From Intestinibacter sp964449895 (GTDB lineage Bacteria > Bacillota > Clostridia > Peptostreptococcales > Peptostreptococcaceae), in NCBI GenBank assembly GCA_964449895.1, contig CAYVBY010000001.1, forward strand, positions 377,354-441,353: 64,000 nt of DNA, read 5' to 3'. Both the position numbers and the translations under genes were made by a program. Positions 1 through 8,057 of the stretch are shown here, in pieces (position 1 is the stretch's first letter; each line of letters begins with the position of its first letter). The notes beneath the pieces were generated by a model. The model did no database searches. It was not told where the DNA came from and worked only from the letters and a program-made list of their open reading frames with translations.

Positions 1-72
1 AACAACCGCAAGTGCTGTTAAAAAAAATCCTACAAATAAATTAACTATATCTTTTATAACCTTTTTTTCCAT
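1..72 (-). CDS. N-terminal fragment of a membrane protein (runs off the window)
   Basis: Only the first 24 codons are present; the gene reads leftwards off the edge. The start ATG (70-72) follows an AGGAGG ribosome site at 80-85 with a 7-nt gap. The fragment starts with charged MEKKVIKD and then has an unbroken hydrophobic stretch (VNLFVGFFLTALAVV), the look of a first transmembrane helix. A strong sigma-A promoter and a TetR-type palindrome lie just upstream, so a repressor-controlled membrane protein, perhaps a transporter, is likely. The fragment is too short to name a family. Confidence 0.55.
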   Translation of the reverse strand, partial: MEKKVIKDIVNLFVGFFLTALAVV

Positions 73-107
73 ATTTATTCCTCCTAAAAATATTTTATTA
101 TATCCAA

Positions 108-122
108 ACCGACCATTCGGTC
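108..122. promoter_or_regulatory. TetR-type palindromic operator
   Basis: ACCGACCATTCGGT (108-121) has 5-bp arms ACCGA/TCGGT, and the shifted GACC-ATTC-GGTC (111-122) gives a second symmetry. GC-rich GACCG/CGGTC palindromes in an AT-rich genome are typical of TetR/AcrR family operators. It lies immediately downstream of the -10 box of the leftward promoter, over the likely transcription start, so binding would block initiation. No TetR gene is in the window; it may be beyond the left edge. Confidence 0.6.
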
Positions 123-129
123 TTTTTTT

Positions 130-158
130 ATATTATCATAATTTCTACACCAGTTCAA
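130..158 (-). promoter_or_regulatory. Sigma-A promoter of the left-edge membrane protein gene
   Basis: Reading the minus strand, the -35 is TTGAAC (153-158), the spacer is 17 nt, and the -10 is TAATAT (130-135). The TetR-type operator at 108-122 starts 7 nt beyond the -10. Confidence 0.65.
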
Positions 159-203
159 TAAATATATATCTACATAAAAAAATAATATAATTTTTTATGT
201 ACT

Positions 204-235
204 AAAAAAATAGATTTGAAATAATTTCAAATCTA
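204..235 (-). terminator. Intrinsic terminator of murI
   Basis: A perfect 12-bp inverted repeat (211-222 with 224-235, one-base centre) is followed on the minus strand by seven T (204-210). The stem overlaps the murI stop codon. Confidence 0.85.
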
Positions 236-1009
236 TCTTAATAACAATTTATTAGAAAGTGTCATATATTTTAAATCATCACTTGAATTATATATTTCTA
301 TTGTTCCCTCATTAGATTCCTCGTTTAACTCATTTTTTTCATTTAATACATCTTTTAAGTGTTTACATGTACCCATATTTCCATCAACTATATCTACTGT
401 TTCTGGAAAAATACTTTTTAAATAATCTCTATAAAAAATAAAATGTGTACATCCTAAAACAACACTATCTAATTTATTTATATTTATGTTTTTGTAATAT
501 TCCTTAAGTTGATTTAATACTATCTTTTCATCATCTATTAAATCATTTTCTACTATTTTAACAAGTTCCGGACAAGGCATTTTTATTACTGTATTTTTAC
601 CTCTAAATTTATGCATAAGGTTCTCGAATTTTTTTTCTTTTAAAGTAAGAGGTGTTGCCATAACTACTACATTGTTATATTTTGCACCTTGCGTTGCAAC
701 TTTTAAAGCAGGCTCCATTCCTATTATAGGTAAATCCTTATATTTTTTTCTAAGGTAATTTGCCGATGCACTTGTAGCTGTGTTACATGCTATAACTACT
801 GCCTTTACTCCTTTAGATATAAAAAACTCTATTATCTCAACACATCTTTGTGTTATTTCATCTTTTGTTTTTATGCCATAAGGAGCATAAGCCGAATCTC
901 CAAAATAAATAAAGTTTTCATTTGGCATAAGCTTTTTAAGATCTCTAAGCACACTTATTCCACCTAGTCCCGAATCAAATACGCCTATTGCCTTTTTGCT
1001 ATTATCCAT
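233..1009 (-). CDS. murI: Glutamate racemase
   Basis: MurI interconverts L- and D-glutamate in the cytoplasm, supplying D-Glu for peptidoglycan. The 258-residue protein has the usual family length. Visible signatures are GVFDSGLGG (9-17), YFGDSAYAPYG (35-45), the first catalytic cysteine in ACNTATSA (Cys75) and the second in LGCTHF (Cys187, with His189). These two cysteines are the acid/base pair of the Asp/Glu racemase family. The start follows a GGGAGG ribosome site. It seems to be a single-gene unit ending in the terminator at 204-235. Nothing looks degraded. Confidence 0.95.
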   Translation of the reverse strand: MDNSKKAIGVFDSGLGGISVLRDLKKLMPNENFIYFGDSAYAPYGIKTKDEITQRCVEIIEFFISKGVKAVVIACNTATSASANYLRKKYKDLPIIGMEPALKVATQGAKYNNVVVMATPLTLKEKKFENLMHKFRGKNTVIKMPCPELVKIVENDLIDDEKIVLNQLKEYYKNININKLDSVVLGCTHFIFYRDYLKSIFPETVDIVDGNMGTCKHLKDVLNEKNELNEESNEGTIEIYNSSDDLKYMTLSNKLLLR

Positions 1010-1102
1010 ATTAAATACCTCCCATATAGGTTTCGCTCTTATATATTATCATCTCTAATATTATAAAATATATATAGTATTTATACAAAAAATTTTTTTA
1101 AT

Positions 1103-1147
1103 AAAAAAACTATATCTGTTTTAAATTTTATAACAGATACAGTTTTT
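1103..1147 (-). terminator. Intrinsic terminator of the B3/4-domain gene
   Basis: AAAAACTATATCTGTT (1105-1120) pairs with AACAGATACAGTTTTT (1132-1147) around an 11-nt loop with one mismatch, and the minus strand continues with a run of T (1103-1109). Confidence 0.8.
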
Positions 1148-1158
1148 AAATTACTCTA

Positions 1159-1866
1159 TTAATCTATTTCAAATTCTCTATGTTCTTTATCTATAAATCC
1201 TATTTTTATTTCACAATCAAATATTTCTTTAAGTAAACTTGCAAGATTTTCTCTAGCTTTAATTAAATTATCATAATTTGAATTTTTAAATCCATCTATT
1301 GGGAAAAATATATTTTTTGTACTTTCTACTATTTTTCCTTCTTCACTTTGTCTCCATATCCATCTTCTAGTTCTGACTTTATTTCCAACAGCATATACTA
1401 ACTCACCTGGTTCTAGTACTTCCGCTTCTTCTTCTCCAAATGGAATGAATATATCTCCTTTTCTTGAAAATCTCACTTCTACATCCTGTGGTGTAATTGT
1501 ATCTATATCATGAGCTCCCATTGGTAAATAGTATTTAAGACTCATAGAATTTCCTATGTCTACAATCGGATTTATACTTGGTAATCCCTTTTTCTTAGAA
1601 ACTCTTGTAAGCATTGCTTCTATAGAACTCATAAATTTATTTGGATTTATTCCAAGTGTTCTAAAAGCATCTCTATAACAAGCTACTTCTTCAGATTCTT
1701 TTACTTTTTTACCTTCGTATTTTTCTTCATTTGATTTGATTCCAGATTCTAATAAATTTTGTATTTTTTCTATTTTTTGTGTATTATCTATTCCCTTTGC
1801 AACAACTATTCCAAAACATACATCATCTAATTTTTCAAATACTTCCTTTTCTACAATAAATTTCAT
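1159..1866 (-). CDS. B3/4 domain-containing protein (phenylalanyl-tRNA synthetase beta-type editing fold)
   Basis: The 235-residue protein matches stand-alone B3/4 domain proteins, related to the editing domain of the PheRS beta subunit. Family-like features include ACYRDAFRTLGINPNKF, GLPSINPIVDIGNSMSLKYYLP and the segment around WIWRQSEEGKI. Members are proposed to hydrolyse mischarged tRNA or a related ester, but the exact substrate is not established. The reading frame is open from a GTG at 1873-1875, but the AGAGGTGG ribosome site (reverse complement of about 1873-1880) overlaps that GTG and is correctly spaced for the ATG at 1864-1866, which I chose. It is a single-gene unit with its own terminator. 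Confidence 0.8.
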   Translation of the reverse strand: MKFIVEKEVFEKLDDVCFGIVVAKGIDNTQKIEKIQNLLESGIKSNEEKYEGKKVKESEEVACYRDAFRTLGINPNKFMSSIEAMLTRVSKKKGLPSINPIVDIGNSMSLKYYLPMGAHDIDTITPQDVEVRFSRKGDIFIPFGEEEAEVLEPGELVYAVGNKVRTRRWIWRQSEEGKIVESTKNIFFPIDGFKNSNYDNLIKARENLASLLKEIFDCEIKIGFIDKEHREFEID

Positions 1867-1966
1867 ATGTGCCACCTCTTAATTAATTATAATTTATATA
1901 CTAAAGAATAAACTTTAATATTTAAATTATAAACCTTAAAGTAATCATAATGTCAACATATAAACC

Positions 1967-2077
1967 TTATTTTTTATCATAAATATCACTTAAGATTTCT
2001 ATAATTTCATCATCTCCATTTGTTTGATTCTTTAGCACAAGTATGTTATATTTAGAAGTTGTAGTACAAAATACACA
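1967..2077 (-). pseudogene. Possible C-terminal remnant of a lost gene
   Basis: On the minus strand a 36-codon open frame between two stops ends with NQTNGDDEIIEILSDIYDKK and a TAA stop. The composition (acidic amphipathic helix, then stop) looks like a natural protein C-terminus rather than random AT-rich DNA. It has no ATG and no ribosome site, and an in-frame TGA closes it upstream. I read it as a decayed gene tail, but chance is a real alternative. Confidence 0.25.
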
Positions 2078-2120
2078 TCAAAATTTCTAAAATAATCACT
2101 TATTTAAAGAGGGGAAAAAT

Positions 2121-2765
2121 ATGAAATATAACACTGTAATTTTTGATTTAGATGGAACATTATTAAATACTTTAGATGATTTAGCAGATAGTGTTAATTT
2201 TGCACTAAAATCTTTTAATTATCCTACTAGAACTTATTCAGAAATTAGATCTTTTATTGGAAATGGAGTAAAAGATTTAATGACAAAATCAGTTCCCAAT
2301 AATACTGATGAAGAAACTATTTTAAAATGTCTACAAGTTTTCAAAGATCATTACAAAACTAATATGCAAAATAAGACTGCTCCTTATGATGGTATTATAA
2401 ATTTATTAGAAAACCTAAAATCACAAAATATTAAACTTGGTATAGTTTCAAACAAATACGACTTTGGTGTGAAAAATTTAAATAAATACTATTTTGGTAA
2501 TTTAATTCCCGTAGCTATAGGAGAAAGAGAAGGTATTAGAAAAAAACCTGCTCCTGATACAGTATTAATTGCAATGGAAGAATTAAATACTACAAAAGAA
2601 AATACTTTGTATGTAGGAGATTCTCCATCAGATATGATAACTGCCCAAAACGCAAATGTTAAAGGTGTTGGTGTCACTTGGGGATTTAGAGATGCCGAAG
2701 TATTAAAAGAAAGTGGAGCTGATTTTTTAATAAATTCTCCACAAGAATTATTAGATATACTATAA
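2121..2765 (+). CDS. HAD-superfamily phosphatase, phosphoglycolate phosphatase-like
   Basis: This 214-residue cytoplasmic hydrolase is of the HAD-IA (Gph/PpaX-like) type. Motif I is DLDGTLLNT (8-16) with the nucleophile Asp8 and acid Asp10; motif II is the Ser of VSNK; motif III is the Lys in RKKPAPD; motif IV is GDSPSDM. The alpha-helical cap follows motif I. The start ATG is preceded by AGAGGGG. The usual roles are removal of phosphoglycolate or pyrophosphate-linked housekeeping, but HAD substrate specificity cannot be read from motifs. It reads towards the nitroreductase gene 111 nt downstream with no clear terminator between, so the two may be co-transcribed. Confidence 0.85.
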   Translation: MKYNTVIFDLDGTLLNTLDDLADSVNFALKSFNYPTRTYSEIRSFIGNGVKDLMTKSVPNNTDEETILKCLQVFKDHYKTNMQNKTAPYDGIINLLENLKSQNIKLGIVSNKYDFGVKNLNKYYFGNLIPVAIGEREGIRKKPAPDTVLIAMEELNTTKENTLYVGDSPSDMITAQNANVKGVGVTWGFRDAEVLKESGADFLINSPQELLDIL

Positions 2766-2876
2766 AAAATATATAATTCTCCAAAAATATTTATAATTTT
2801 CTGTTTATATATATCCAATAATAGGTATATATGTAATATAAAACTTGAAAATTTTTTAATATAGGAGGATTTAATT

Positions 2877-3740
2877 ATGAATTATAAAAAACTTATAATA
2901 GAAGGCAAATCAACTAGATTTTATAAAAAAACATCAGTTTCTGAAAAACAATTTAATGAAATAGAAAGCTACTTAAAAGCTAAAAAGAAATTAGTAAACG
3001 ATATATCTTTTGAATTAAAAATGTTTTCAAAAGATGCAATACAAAAATTAAAAGGTATTGCAGGTTATCATGGAAAAATAGTTGAAGCTCCAAATTACAT
3101 AGTTCTTTTATCTGAAGTAAAAAACTACTATATAGAAAATTCAGGTTACTTAGGAGAAAGACTTATATTAAAAGCTAGAGATTTAGGACTTGGGACTTGT
3201 TGGAATACTTTCAAAGACAGCGATGAAGTAAAAAAGGCTTTAGATATATCATCTGACAAAGAAGTTGTAGCAATAATTTCAATAGGTTATGAAGATACTT
3301 CTAAAAACACTAAAAAAATTCAAGCAGGAAAAGTTGGAGATAATTCTACTCAAAACAACATGGATATTGGACAATACAATACTTATAGATTAGGTGTTGA
3401 GCAAATAGTTTACGAAGACACTTGGGGAAATAATGCAACTGTAGAATTATTAGAACAAAGATATTTAATAGATGCATTTAGTTATTCAAGACTTGCTCCT
3501 TCTACTTTAAATCAACAACCTTGGAGATTTATATTAGATGGTGGAAAAGTAATACTTGCTATCAAGCAAGATGATTTTGCAACTGAATACGAAAGAAAAA
3601 TAGATACTGGTATAGCTTTACTTTATTTCTCACTAATAATAGATACAACTATGTTTAACCTAGAATGGCACTTAGGAGAAATAGAAAACTATTACAATGT
3701 ACCCGATGATTATAAAATAGTTGGATATTGCAATGTATAA
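2877..3740 (+). CDS. Nitroreductase family protein (TM1586-like, fused-repeat type)
   Basis: The 287-residue protein has the layout of the TM1586-type nitroreductase family (PF14512), in which one chain contains both halves of the FMN site normally shared by a homodimer. Recognisable are STRFYKKTSVSEKQF near the start, GERLILKARDLGLGTCWNTF in the middle and the FMN-contact segment SRLAPSTLNQQPWRF (about 200-214). Such proteins bind FMN and use NAD(P)H, but physiological substrates are mostly unknown. The start follows AGGAGG (about 2863-2868). Transcription ends at the hairpin at 3775-3815. Confidence 0.85.
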   Translation: MNYKKLIIEGKSTRFYKKTSVSEKQFNEIESYLKAKKKLVNDISFELKMFSKDAIQKLKGIAGYHGKIVEAPNYIVLLSEVKNYYIENSGYLGERLILKARDLGLGTCWNTFKDSDEVKKALDISSDKEVVAIISIGYEDTSKNTKKIQAGKVGDNSTQNNMDIGQYNTYRLGVEQIVYEDTWGNNATVELLEQRYLIDAFSYSRLAPSTLNQQPWRFILDGGKVILAIKQDDFATEYERKIDTGIALLYFSLIIDTTMFNLEWHLGEIENYYNVPDDYKIVGYCNV

Positions 3741-3774
3741 ATGCTCATACTCAATTTAAAATAAATATCCTCAA

Positions 3775-3815
3775 AAAGCCTTGATATTATAATTTATCTA
3801 TAATATCAAGGCTTT
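3775..3815. terminator. Bidirectional terminator between convergent genes
   Basis: A 17-bp perfect stem (AAAGCCTTGATATTATA at 3775-3791 with 3799-3815) with a 7-nt loop sits between the nitroreductase stop and the stop of the convergent gene at 3830. The stem ends in A-runs/T-runs on both strands. Confidence 0.85.
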
Positions 3816-3829
3816 GCTCTTTTATACTG

Positions 3830-4354
3830 CTAATTAATACTATTAAAATCATCATAAACAAGTTTATTTATCTGTTTTATACTGTTATCTATTTGAGATA
3901 AAATCTCCATATTTTCAGATGAAATATCTACATAAATTAGATTTTTCATGATTTTTGAAAGCTTATAGTTTAAATTTAATAAATCTAGTATAGATTTATC
4001 TACATCAAAAAAATCAATATCTCCATTTAAACTATCTCTATTAGGATTTTTTAATGAATTTATCCTAGCTTGTATTTTTGCTTGATTTAATTTAAATTCC
4101 ATTTGATTTAAATTATTACCAAATTTGCTGTGGAGATTCATAAGTATTTGTGCATAAGAATTTATAAATTCATTTGAAGTGTTATCACTAATATCAATAT
4201 TCTCAATTTCTTTTTTTATTTTTTCTCTCACTTCTTTTAAGTCTAATAAATATTCATTTGGTAAGTTTTTTATTTCTGAAATTAAAGTTTTATATTTTCT
4301 CAAATCTAAAAATCCCATATTTATTTTCAAATCATATAATTCTCTTATATTCAT
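3830..4354 (-). CDS. Hypothetical helical protein, 174 residues
   Basis: I do not recognise this family. The protein is soluble, with no signal peptide or membrane segment, and is rich in Leu, Ile, Asn, Lys and Asp, predicting a mostly alpha-helical, possibly coiled-coil fold. The start ATG has an AAGGAGA site at proper spacing. It is a single-gene unit sharing a terminator with the nitroreductase. A 26-bp fragment of the dispersed repeat (4429-4454) lies about 75 nt upstream, pointing towards this gene, and contains TGTGCTATAAA, which could serve as an extended -10 promoter. Confidence 0.7.
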   Translation of the reverse strand: MNIRELYDLKINMGFLDLRKYKTLISEIKNLPNEYLLDLKEVREKIKKEIENIDISDNTSNEFINSYAQILMNLHSKFGNNLNQMEFKLNQAKIQARINSLKNPNRDSLNGDIDFFDVDKSILDLLNLNYKLSKIMKNLIYVDISSENMEILSQIDNSIKQINKLVYDDFNSIN

Positions 4355-4428
4355 AGTACTCTCCTTATATTTTTCTCAGGTTAAATAAAAATTTCACTTT
4401 AATATTATATCATCTATTTTCATTTTTT

Positions 4429-4454
4429 ATAGCACATAGAAAATTATATTCTTT
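4429..4454 (-). repeat. Right-end fragment of the dispersed intergenic repeat (copy H)
   Basis: Reading the minus strand, GAATATAATTTTCTATGTGC followed by TATAAA matches the right end of the repeat copy at 43189-43290 almost base for base. It lies upstream of the hypothetical gene ending at 4354 and reads towards it. Confidence 0.55.
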
Positions 4455-4499
4455 ATAAAAAATATAACCTCATTAAAAGGAATATAAATATTTTTTATA

Positions 4500-4535
4500 A
4501 AAATAAAAGTGCCACATTTTTTTAGTGACACTTTT
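4500..4535 (-). terminator. Intrinsic terminator of ptsG
   Basis: AAAGTGTCAC/GTGGCACTTT (minus strand, 4526-4535 with 4507-4516, one G-T pair) is followed by a T-rich tail (4500-4506). Confidence 0.8.
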
Positions 4536-4561
4536 ACATTTATATATGAATTTTAGGAGAA

Positions 4562-6688
4562 TTATTTTTCAATTTTTAATATTTCAGCTTTTTCTTCTAC
4601 TTCTCCATTAGCTAAAGCTATTACATCTTTATACATATCAGTATTACTTATTATTATTGGAGTTATAGTTTTATATCCATCTTCTTTGATTTTTTCGATA
4701 TCAAACTCTACTAATAAATCTCCAACATTTACTTTATCTCCTGCTTTAACATGAGTAGTGTAGTGTTTTCCATTTAATTGAACTGTATCTATGCCAACAT
4801 GTATAAGAACTTCTACTCCTTCATCTGAAGTTAAACCTATAGCATGTTTAGTATCAAACACAACTGAAACTGTTCCATTTACTGGTGATACTGCTCTACC
4901 TTCAGTTGGTTCTACAGCTATACCTTTACCTAACATACCTTCTGAAAATACACCATCATTTACTTCACTTAATTCTACTGTATTACCTTTTATTGGAGCA
5001 TAAACTAAAATATTTTCACCTTCTGAAGCTTCTTTAGTTTCTTCTACTTTTACATCTTCTTGTTTAGGAACTTCTACCTTTACATTAGCAGCTTTTCCAC
5101 TTGCTATGAAGTTTTCTAAATTAGATTTTATAACTGTAACTTTTGGTCCATATACTACTTGTACACCATTACCTTTTATTATTACACCTGCTGCTCCACT
5201 TGCTTTTAATATAGCTTCATTTACTTTAGAAGAATCTTTAACTGTTAAACGAAGTCTTGTTATACAGCAATCTAAGTCAGTTAAATTTTCATTTCCACCT
5301 AAACCTTGAAGTATTAATGCACTTAATTCATCATCTGTATCTGATGCGTTTTGTCCTTCTTTTTTTGCATTTATATCTGCTCTTGTATATAATTTAACTT
5401 CAGCATTATCATCTTCTTCACGACCTGGAGTTTTGAAGTCGAATTTTTTGATTAAGAAGCTGAATAAGAAGTAGTAAACTACAAAATAAACTATACCTAC
5501 AAATACTACATTTATCCAACTTGTTTTAGCATTTCCTTGAAGTACACCAAATAAGAATAAATCTATAAGTCCTCCAGAGAAAGTCATACCAACACCAACA
5601 TTAAATATATGCATAAACATGTATGCAGCACCTGCAAATACACAATGAATTACATATAACATTGGCGCAACGAATAAGAATGTAAATTCAAGTGGTTCAG
5701 TTATACCTGTTAACATTGAAGTTAATGCTGCTGATAATAATAATCCACCAACAACTTTTCTTTTTTCTGGTTTTGCACATTTGTACATTGCAAGTGCAGC
5801 ACCTGGTAAACCAAATATCATAAGTGGGAATTTACCAGACATAAATCTAGTAGCTTCTACACTAAAGTGAGTAACACTTGGATCTGAAAGTTGAGCAAAG
5901 AATATGTTTTGAGCACCTTCTATTAATTGTCCAGCTACTTCCATAGTTCCACCAACACCTGTTTGCCAGAATGGTAAATAGAATACATGATGAAGACCAA
6001 ATGGTATTAATGCTCTTTCCATTAAACCATATAACCAAGTTCCCGCATATCCAGAACTTCTAACTAAATCACCTATTGAATATATTACATTTTGTATTGG
6101 TGGCCATACATAGAACATAGCTATACCAACTACTAGATAAACTAATGCACTTATTATTGGAACAAATCTTGTTCCACCAAAGAATGATAATACTTGTGGT
6201 AATTCAATTTTATAGAATCTATTATGAAGTGCAGCAACACCAAGACCTACTATGATACCTCCAAATACACCCATTTGAAGAGATGTCATACCTAATACAT
6301 CTGCTGTAGATCCATTTAACATGCGTTCTGCTCCACCGTGAACAGATATCATTGCACTAACTGAAGCATGCATTATGAAGAATGCTAAAGCACCTGATAA
6401 TGCTGCAACTTCTTTTTCTTGTTTAGCCATACCTATTGCAACACCCATTGCAAATATAATTGGTAAATTTCCAAATACTACATTACCTGCTGCATTTAAA
6501 ACAGTTAATATATTGTATATAAATGTTCCAGGTCCCATAATGCCCATTAATCCATATGTATTAAGCATTGTTTCATTTGTAAATGATCCCCCTATTCCTA
6601 GGAAAAGACCAGCTACTGGTAAAATTGCTATTGGAAGCATAAATGATCTTCCGACACGTTGTAAAACTCCAAAAATCTTATCTTTCAT
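4562..6688 (-). CDS. ptsG: PTS glucose-type transporter, EIICBA fusion
   Basis: The 708-residue membrane permease takes up and phosphorylates a hexose, most likely glucose. IIC (about 1-425) carries about ten membrane spans and the motif GITEPLEF. IIB (about 450-535) contains the phospho-cysteine in DCCITRLRLTV. IIA (about 560-705) has the phospho-histidine in LIHVGIDTVQLNGKHY. The domain order C-B-A equals Bacillus PtsG. The start follows AGGAGG. Upstream lie a terminator and RAT site (6768-6932) 7 nt beyond the licT stop, so expression should need LicT-mediated antitermination. No convincing separate promoter was seen, so transcription may continue from licT. Sugar preference within the glucose/N-acetylglucosamine class is inferred. 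Confidence 0.92.
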   Translation of the reverse strand: MKDKIFGVLQRVGRSFMLPIAILPVAGLFLGIGGSFTNETMLNTYGLMGIMGPGTFIYNILTVLNAAGNVVFGNLPIIFAMGVAIGMAKQEKEVAALSGALAFFIMHASVSAMISVHGGAERMLNGSTADVLGMTSLQMGVFGGIIVGLGVAALHNRFYKIELPQVLSFFGGTRFVPIISALVYLVVGIAMFYVWPPIQNVIYSIGDLVRSSGYAGTWLYGLMERALIPFGLHHVFYLPFWQTGVGGTMEVAGQLIEGAQNIFFAQLSDPSVTHFSVEATRFMSGKFPLMIFGLPGAALAMYKCAKPEKRKVVGGLLLSAALTSMLTGITEPLEFTFLFVAPMLYVIHCVFAGAAYMFMHIFNVGVGMTFSGGLIDLFLFGVLQGNAKTSWINVVFVGIVYFVVYYFLFSFLIKKFDFKTPGREEDDNAEVKLYTRADINAKKEGQNASDTDDELSALILQGLGGNENLTDLDCCITRLRLTVKDSSKVNEAILKASGAAGVIIKGNGVQVVYGPKVTVIKSNLENFIASGKAANVKVEVPKQEDVKVEETKEASEGENILVYAPIKGNTVELSEVNDGVFSEGMLGKGIAVEPTEGRAVSPVNGTVSVVFDTKHAIGLTSDEGVEVLIHVGIDTVQLNGKHYTTHVKAGDKVNVGDLLVEFDIEKIKEDGYKTITPIIISNTDMYKDVIALANGEVEEKAEILKIEK

Positions 6689-6767
6689 TTTGTTTTCCTC
6701 CTATATTTTTTATAATTTATTAATTCCCAAATCGAGATTTTTATTTTTTCTAGTAATTTAAGCAAAT

Positions 6768-6909
6768 AAAAAGACCTAACTAAAAATATGTCCCTTCATT
6801 TCCTTAACAAAATATAGATATTTATACAAAAATATATAAATTATAGCTAAAATTAAATATATCTATCTTATGTTATAAACTTAAGTTTTATATTTTTTAA
6901 TTAGGTCTT
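6768..6909 (-). terminator. Conditional terminator in front of ptsG
   Basis: On the minus strand AAGACCTAATTAAAAAAT (6892-6909) pairs with ATTTTTAGTTAGGTCTT (6771-6787), followed by TTTTTATTTGC. The arms enclose an unusually long loop of about 100 nt. The upstream arm starts inside the RAT element (shared AAGACC), so antiterminator and terminator exclude each other. Confidence 0.75.
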
Positions 6910-6932
6910 GCCTGCATTACCAGTCACAATCC
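6904..6932 (-). promoter_or_regulatory. RAT (ribonucleic antiterminator) of ptsG
   Basis: The 29-nt minus-strand element begins GGATTGTGACTGG and ends GCAGGCAAGACC. This is the SacT/SacY/LicT-type RAT pattern that the CAT domain of BglG-family proteins binds. It is identical to the element at 7850-7878 and overlaps the first arm of the terminator at 6768-6909. Confidence 0.92.
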
Positions 6933-6938
6933 AAGTTA

Positions 6939-7775
6939 TTAATTTGTAGATATTCTCTTAAGGTGAATAGTTAAAAACATCATTTCCTCACCTGTAAGAT
7001 TTAAATTGTATTTTTCTTTTATGTAATCCTTTATTTTTTCTGCACATTTGTAATCCTTACTATAATTTTCTCTAATCATTTTCTGTAACTGAAAATCTGT
7101 ATCCTTTACAGATTTATTACTAAATAATCTCTGTGCAAAATATTTTAAATGAGTTATAAACCTTCCAAAATCTAATGATTCTTCATTTAATTCAATATCA
7201 TAGTAATCTCTTACTATTTGAATAATCTCCTGTAAAAAAGAAGTTATCTTTATCATATTACTCATATTTGTATCTAACTCTGCATTTACAATATGAAGTG
7301 CTATAAATCCTGCTTCATCATCTGAAAGTCTGATGTTGTGCTTCTTTTCTACAATATTTAATGATTCCACTCCTAATTTATACTCATCACTATAAAATCT
7401 TTTTATATCCCAAAGTAGAGCATTACTATACTCTTGATTTGATTTTTTTCTTTCTATCGCAAAACTAAGGTGATCAGTTAAAGTAATATAAATGTTGTCG
7501 TTTAACTTTTTATTTAGTTTTAATTTTATATTTTCTATAATCTCTGTACATGTATCTATATATTCCTTAGGAACTTGACTTATAAGTTCTTGAAGTTTAT
7601 TTGAAGTAGCTTGATTGTCTATTTTATAAACTGCCTCTACTTTTTCTTTTTCTATCCATTCACCTGTTTTTTTATGAAATCCTATTCCTAAACCTCTTAT
7701 AATAACCTGTTTTCCACCTTGATCTATAGAAATTATAAAATTATTATTAATTACCTTTTTTACTCTATACAACAA
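6939..7775 (-). CDS. licT: BglG/LicT-family transcription antiterminator
   Basis: The 278-residue cytoplasmic RNA-binding regulator has a CAT domain (about 1-58, with NNNFIISIDQGGKQVIIRGLGIGF), PRD1 (about 65-170) and PRD2 (about 172-278). The four PTS-target histidines are visible: His102 and His161 in PRD1, His209 and His271 in PRD2. Binding to a RAT prevents termination when sugar is available. Two identical RATs occur, one in its own leader (7850-7878) and one in front of ptsG (6904-6932), so it should control both genes. By position it does the job of GlcT, but the RAT sequence is of the SacT/LicT class. Gene symbol is by family, not proof of orthology. Confidence 0.9.
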   Translation of the reverse strand: MLYRVKKVINNNFIISIDQGGKQVIIRGLGIGFHKKTGEWIEKEKVEAVYKIDNQATSNKLQELISQVPKEYIDTCTEIIENIKLKLNKKLNDNIYITLTDHLSFAIERKKSNQEYSNALLWDIKRFYSDEYKLGVESLNIVEKKHNIRLSDDEAGFIALHIVNAELDTNMSNMIKITSFLQEIIQIVRDYYDIELNEESLDFGRFITHLKYFAQRLFSNKSVKDTDFQLQKMIRENYSKDYKCAEKIKDYIKEKYNLNLTGEEMMFLTIHLKRISTN

Positions 7776-7801
7776 ATATCACCTCATTTTACATGTATAT
7801 T

Positions 7802-7855
7802 AAAAAAGACCAACAAACATAGAATATATATAATTACCCCTACGTAGTTGGTCTT
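7802..7855 (-). terminator. Conditional terminator in the licT leader
   Basis: On the minus strand AAGACCAAC (7847-7855) pairs with GTTGGTCTT (7806-7814), then TTTTTA follows. The first arm begins within the RAT. Confidence 0.82.
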
Positions 7856-7878
7856 GCCTGCATTACCAGTCACAATCC
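7850..7878 (-). promoter_or_regulatory. RAT antiterminator element in the licT leader
   Basis: This 29-nt element is identical to the one at 6904-6932 (starts GGATTGTGACTGG, ends GCAGGCAAGACC). It overlaps the following terminator by AAGACC, the standard layout for BglG-family control. It implies that licT controls its own expression. Confidence 0.92.
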
Positions 7879-7916
7879 ATAAATATTTAATTTATTTACT
7901 TGTTTTTACATTTATT

Positions 7917-7946
7917 AGAATAACATTTTCCTTCATTAATTGTCAA
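7917..7946 (-). promoter_or_regulatory. Promoter of licT
   Basis: Minus strand: consensus -35 TTGACA (7941-7946), 18-nt spacer, -10 TATTCT (7917-7922). The RAT begins about 40 nt downstream of the -10. Confidence 0.65.
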
Positions 7947-8057
7947 TATATTTTTTATAATACATCTGAAACTATATTCTTTTAAATTGTAGGTAAATAT
8001 AATTTCTGTTATACATTTTAAAAGTCAAACTTATATTTTTTTGATATTTTCTTATTT

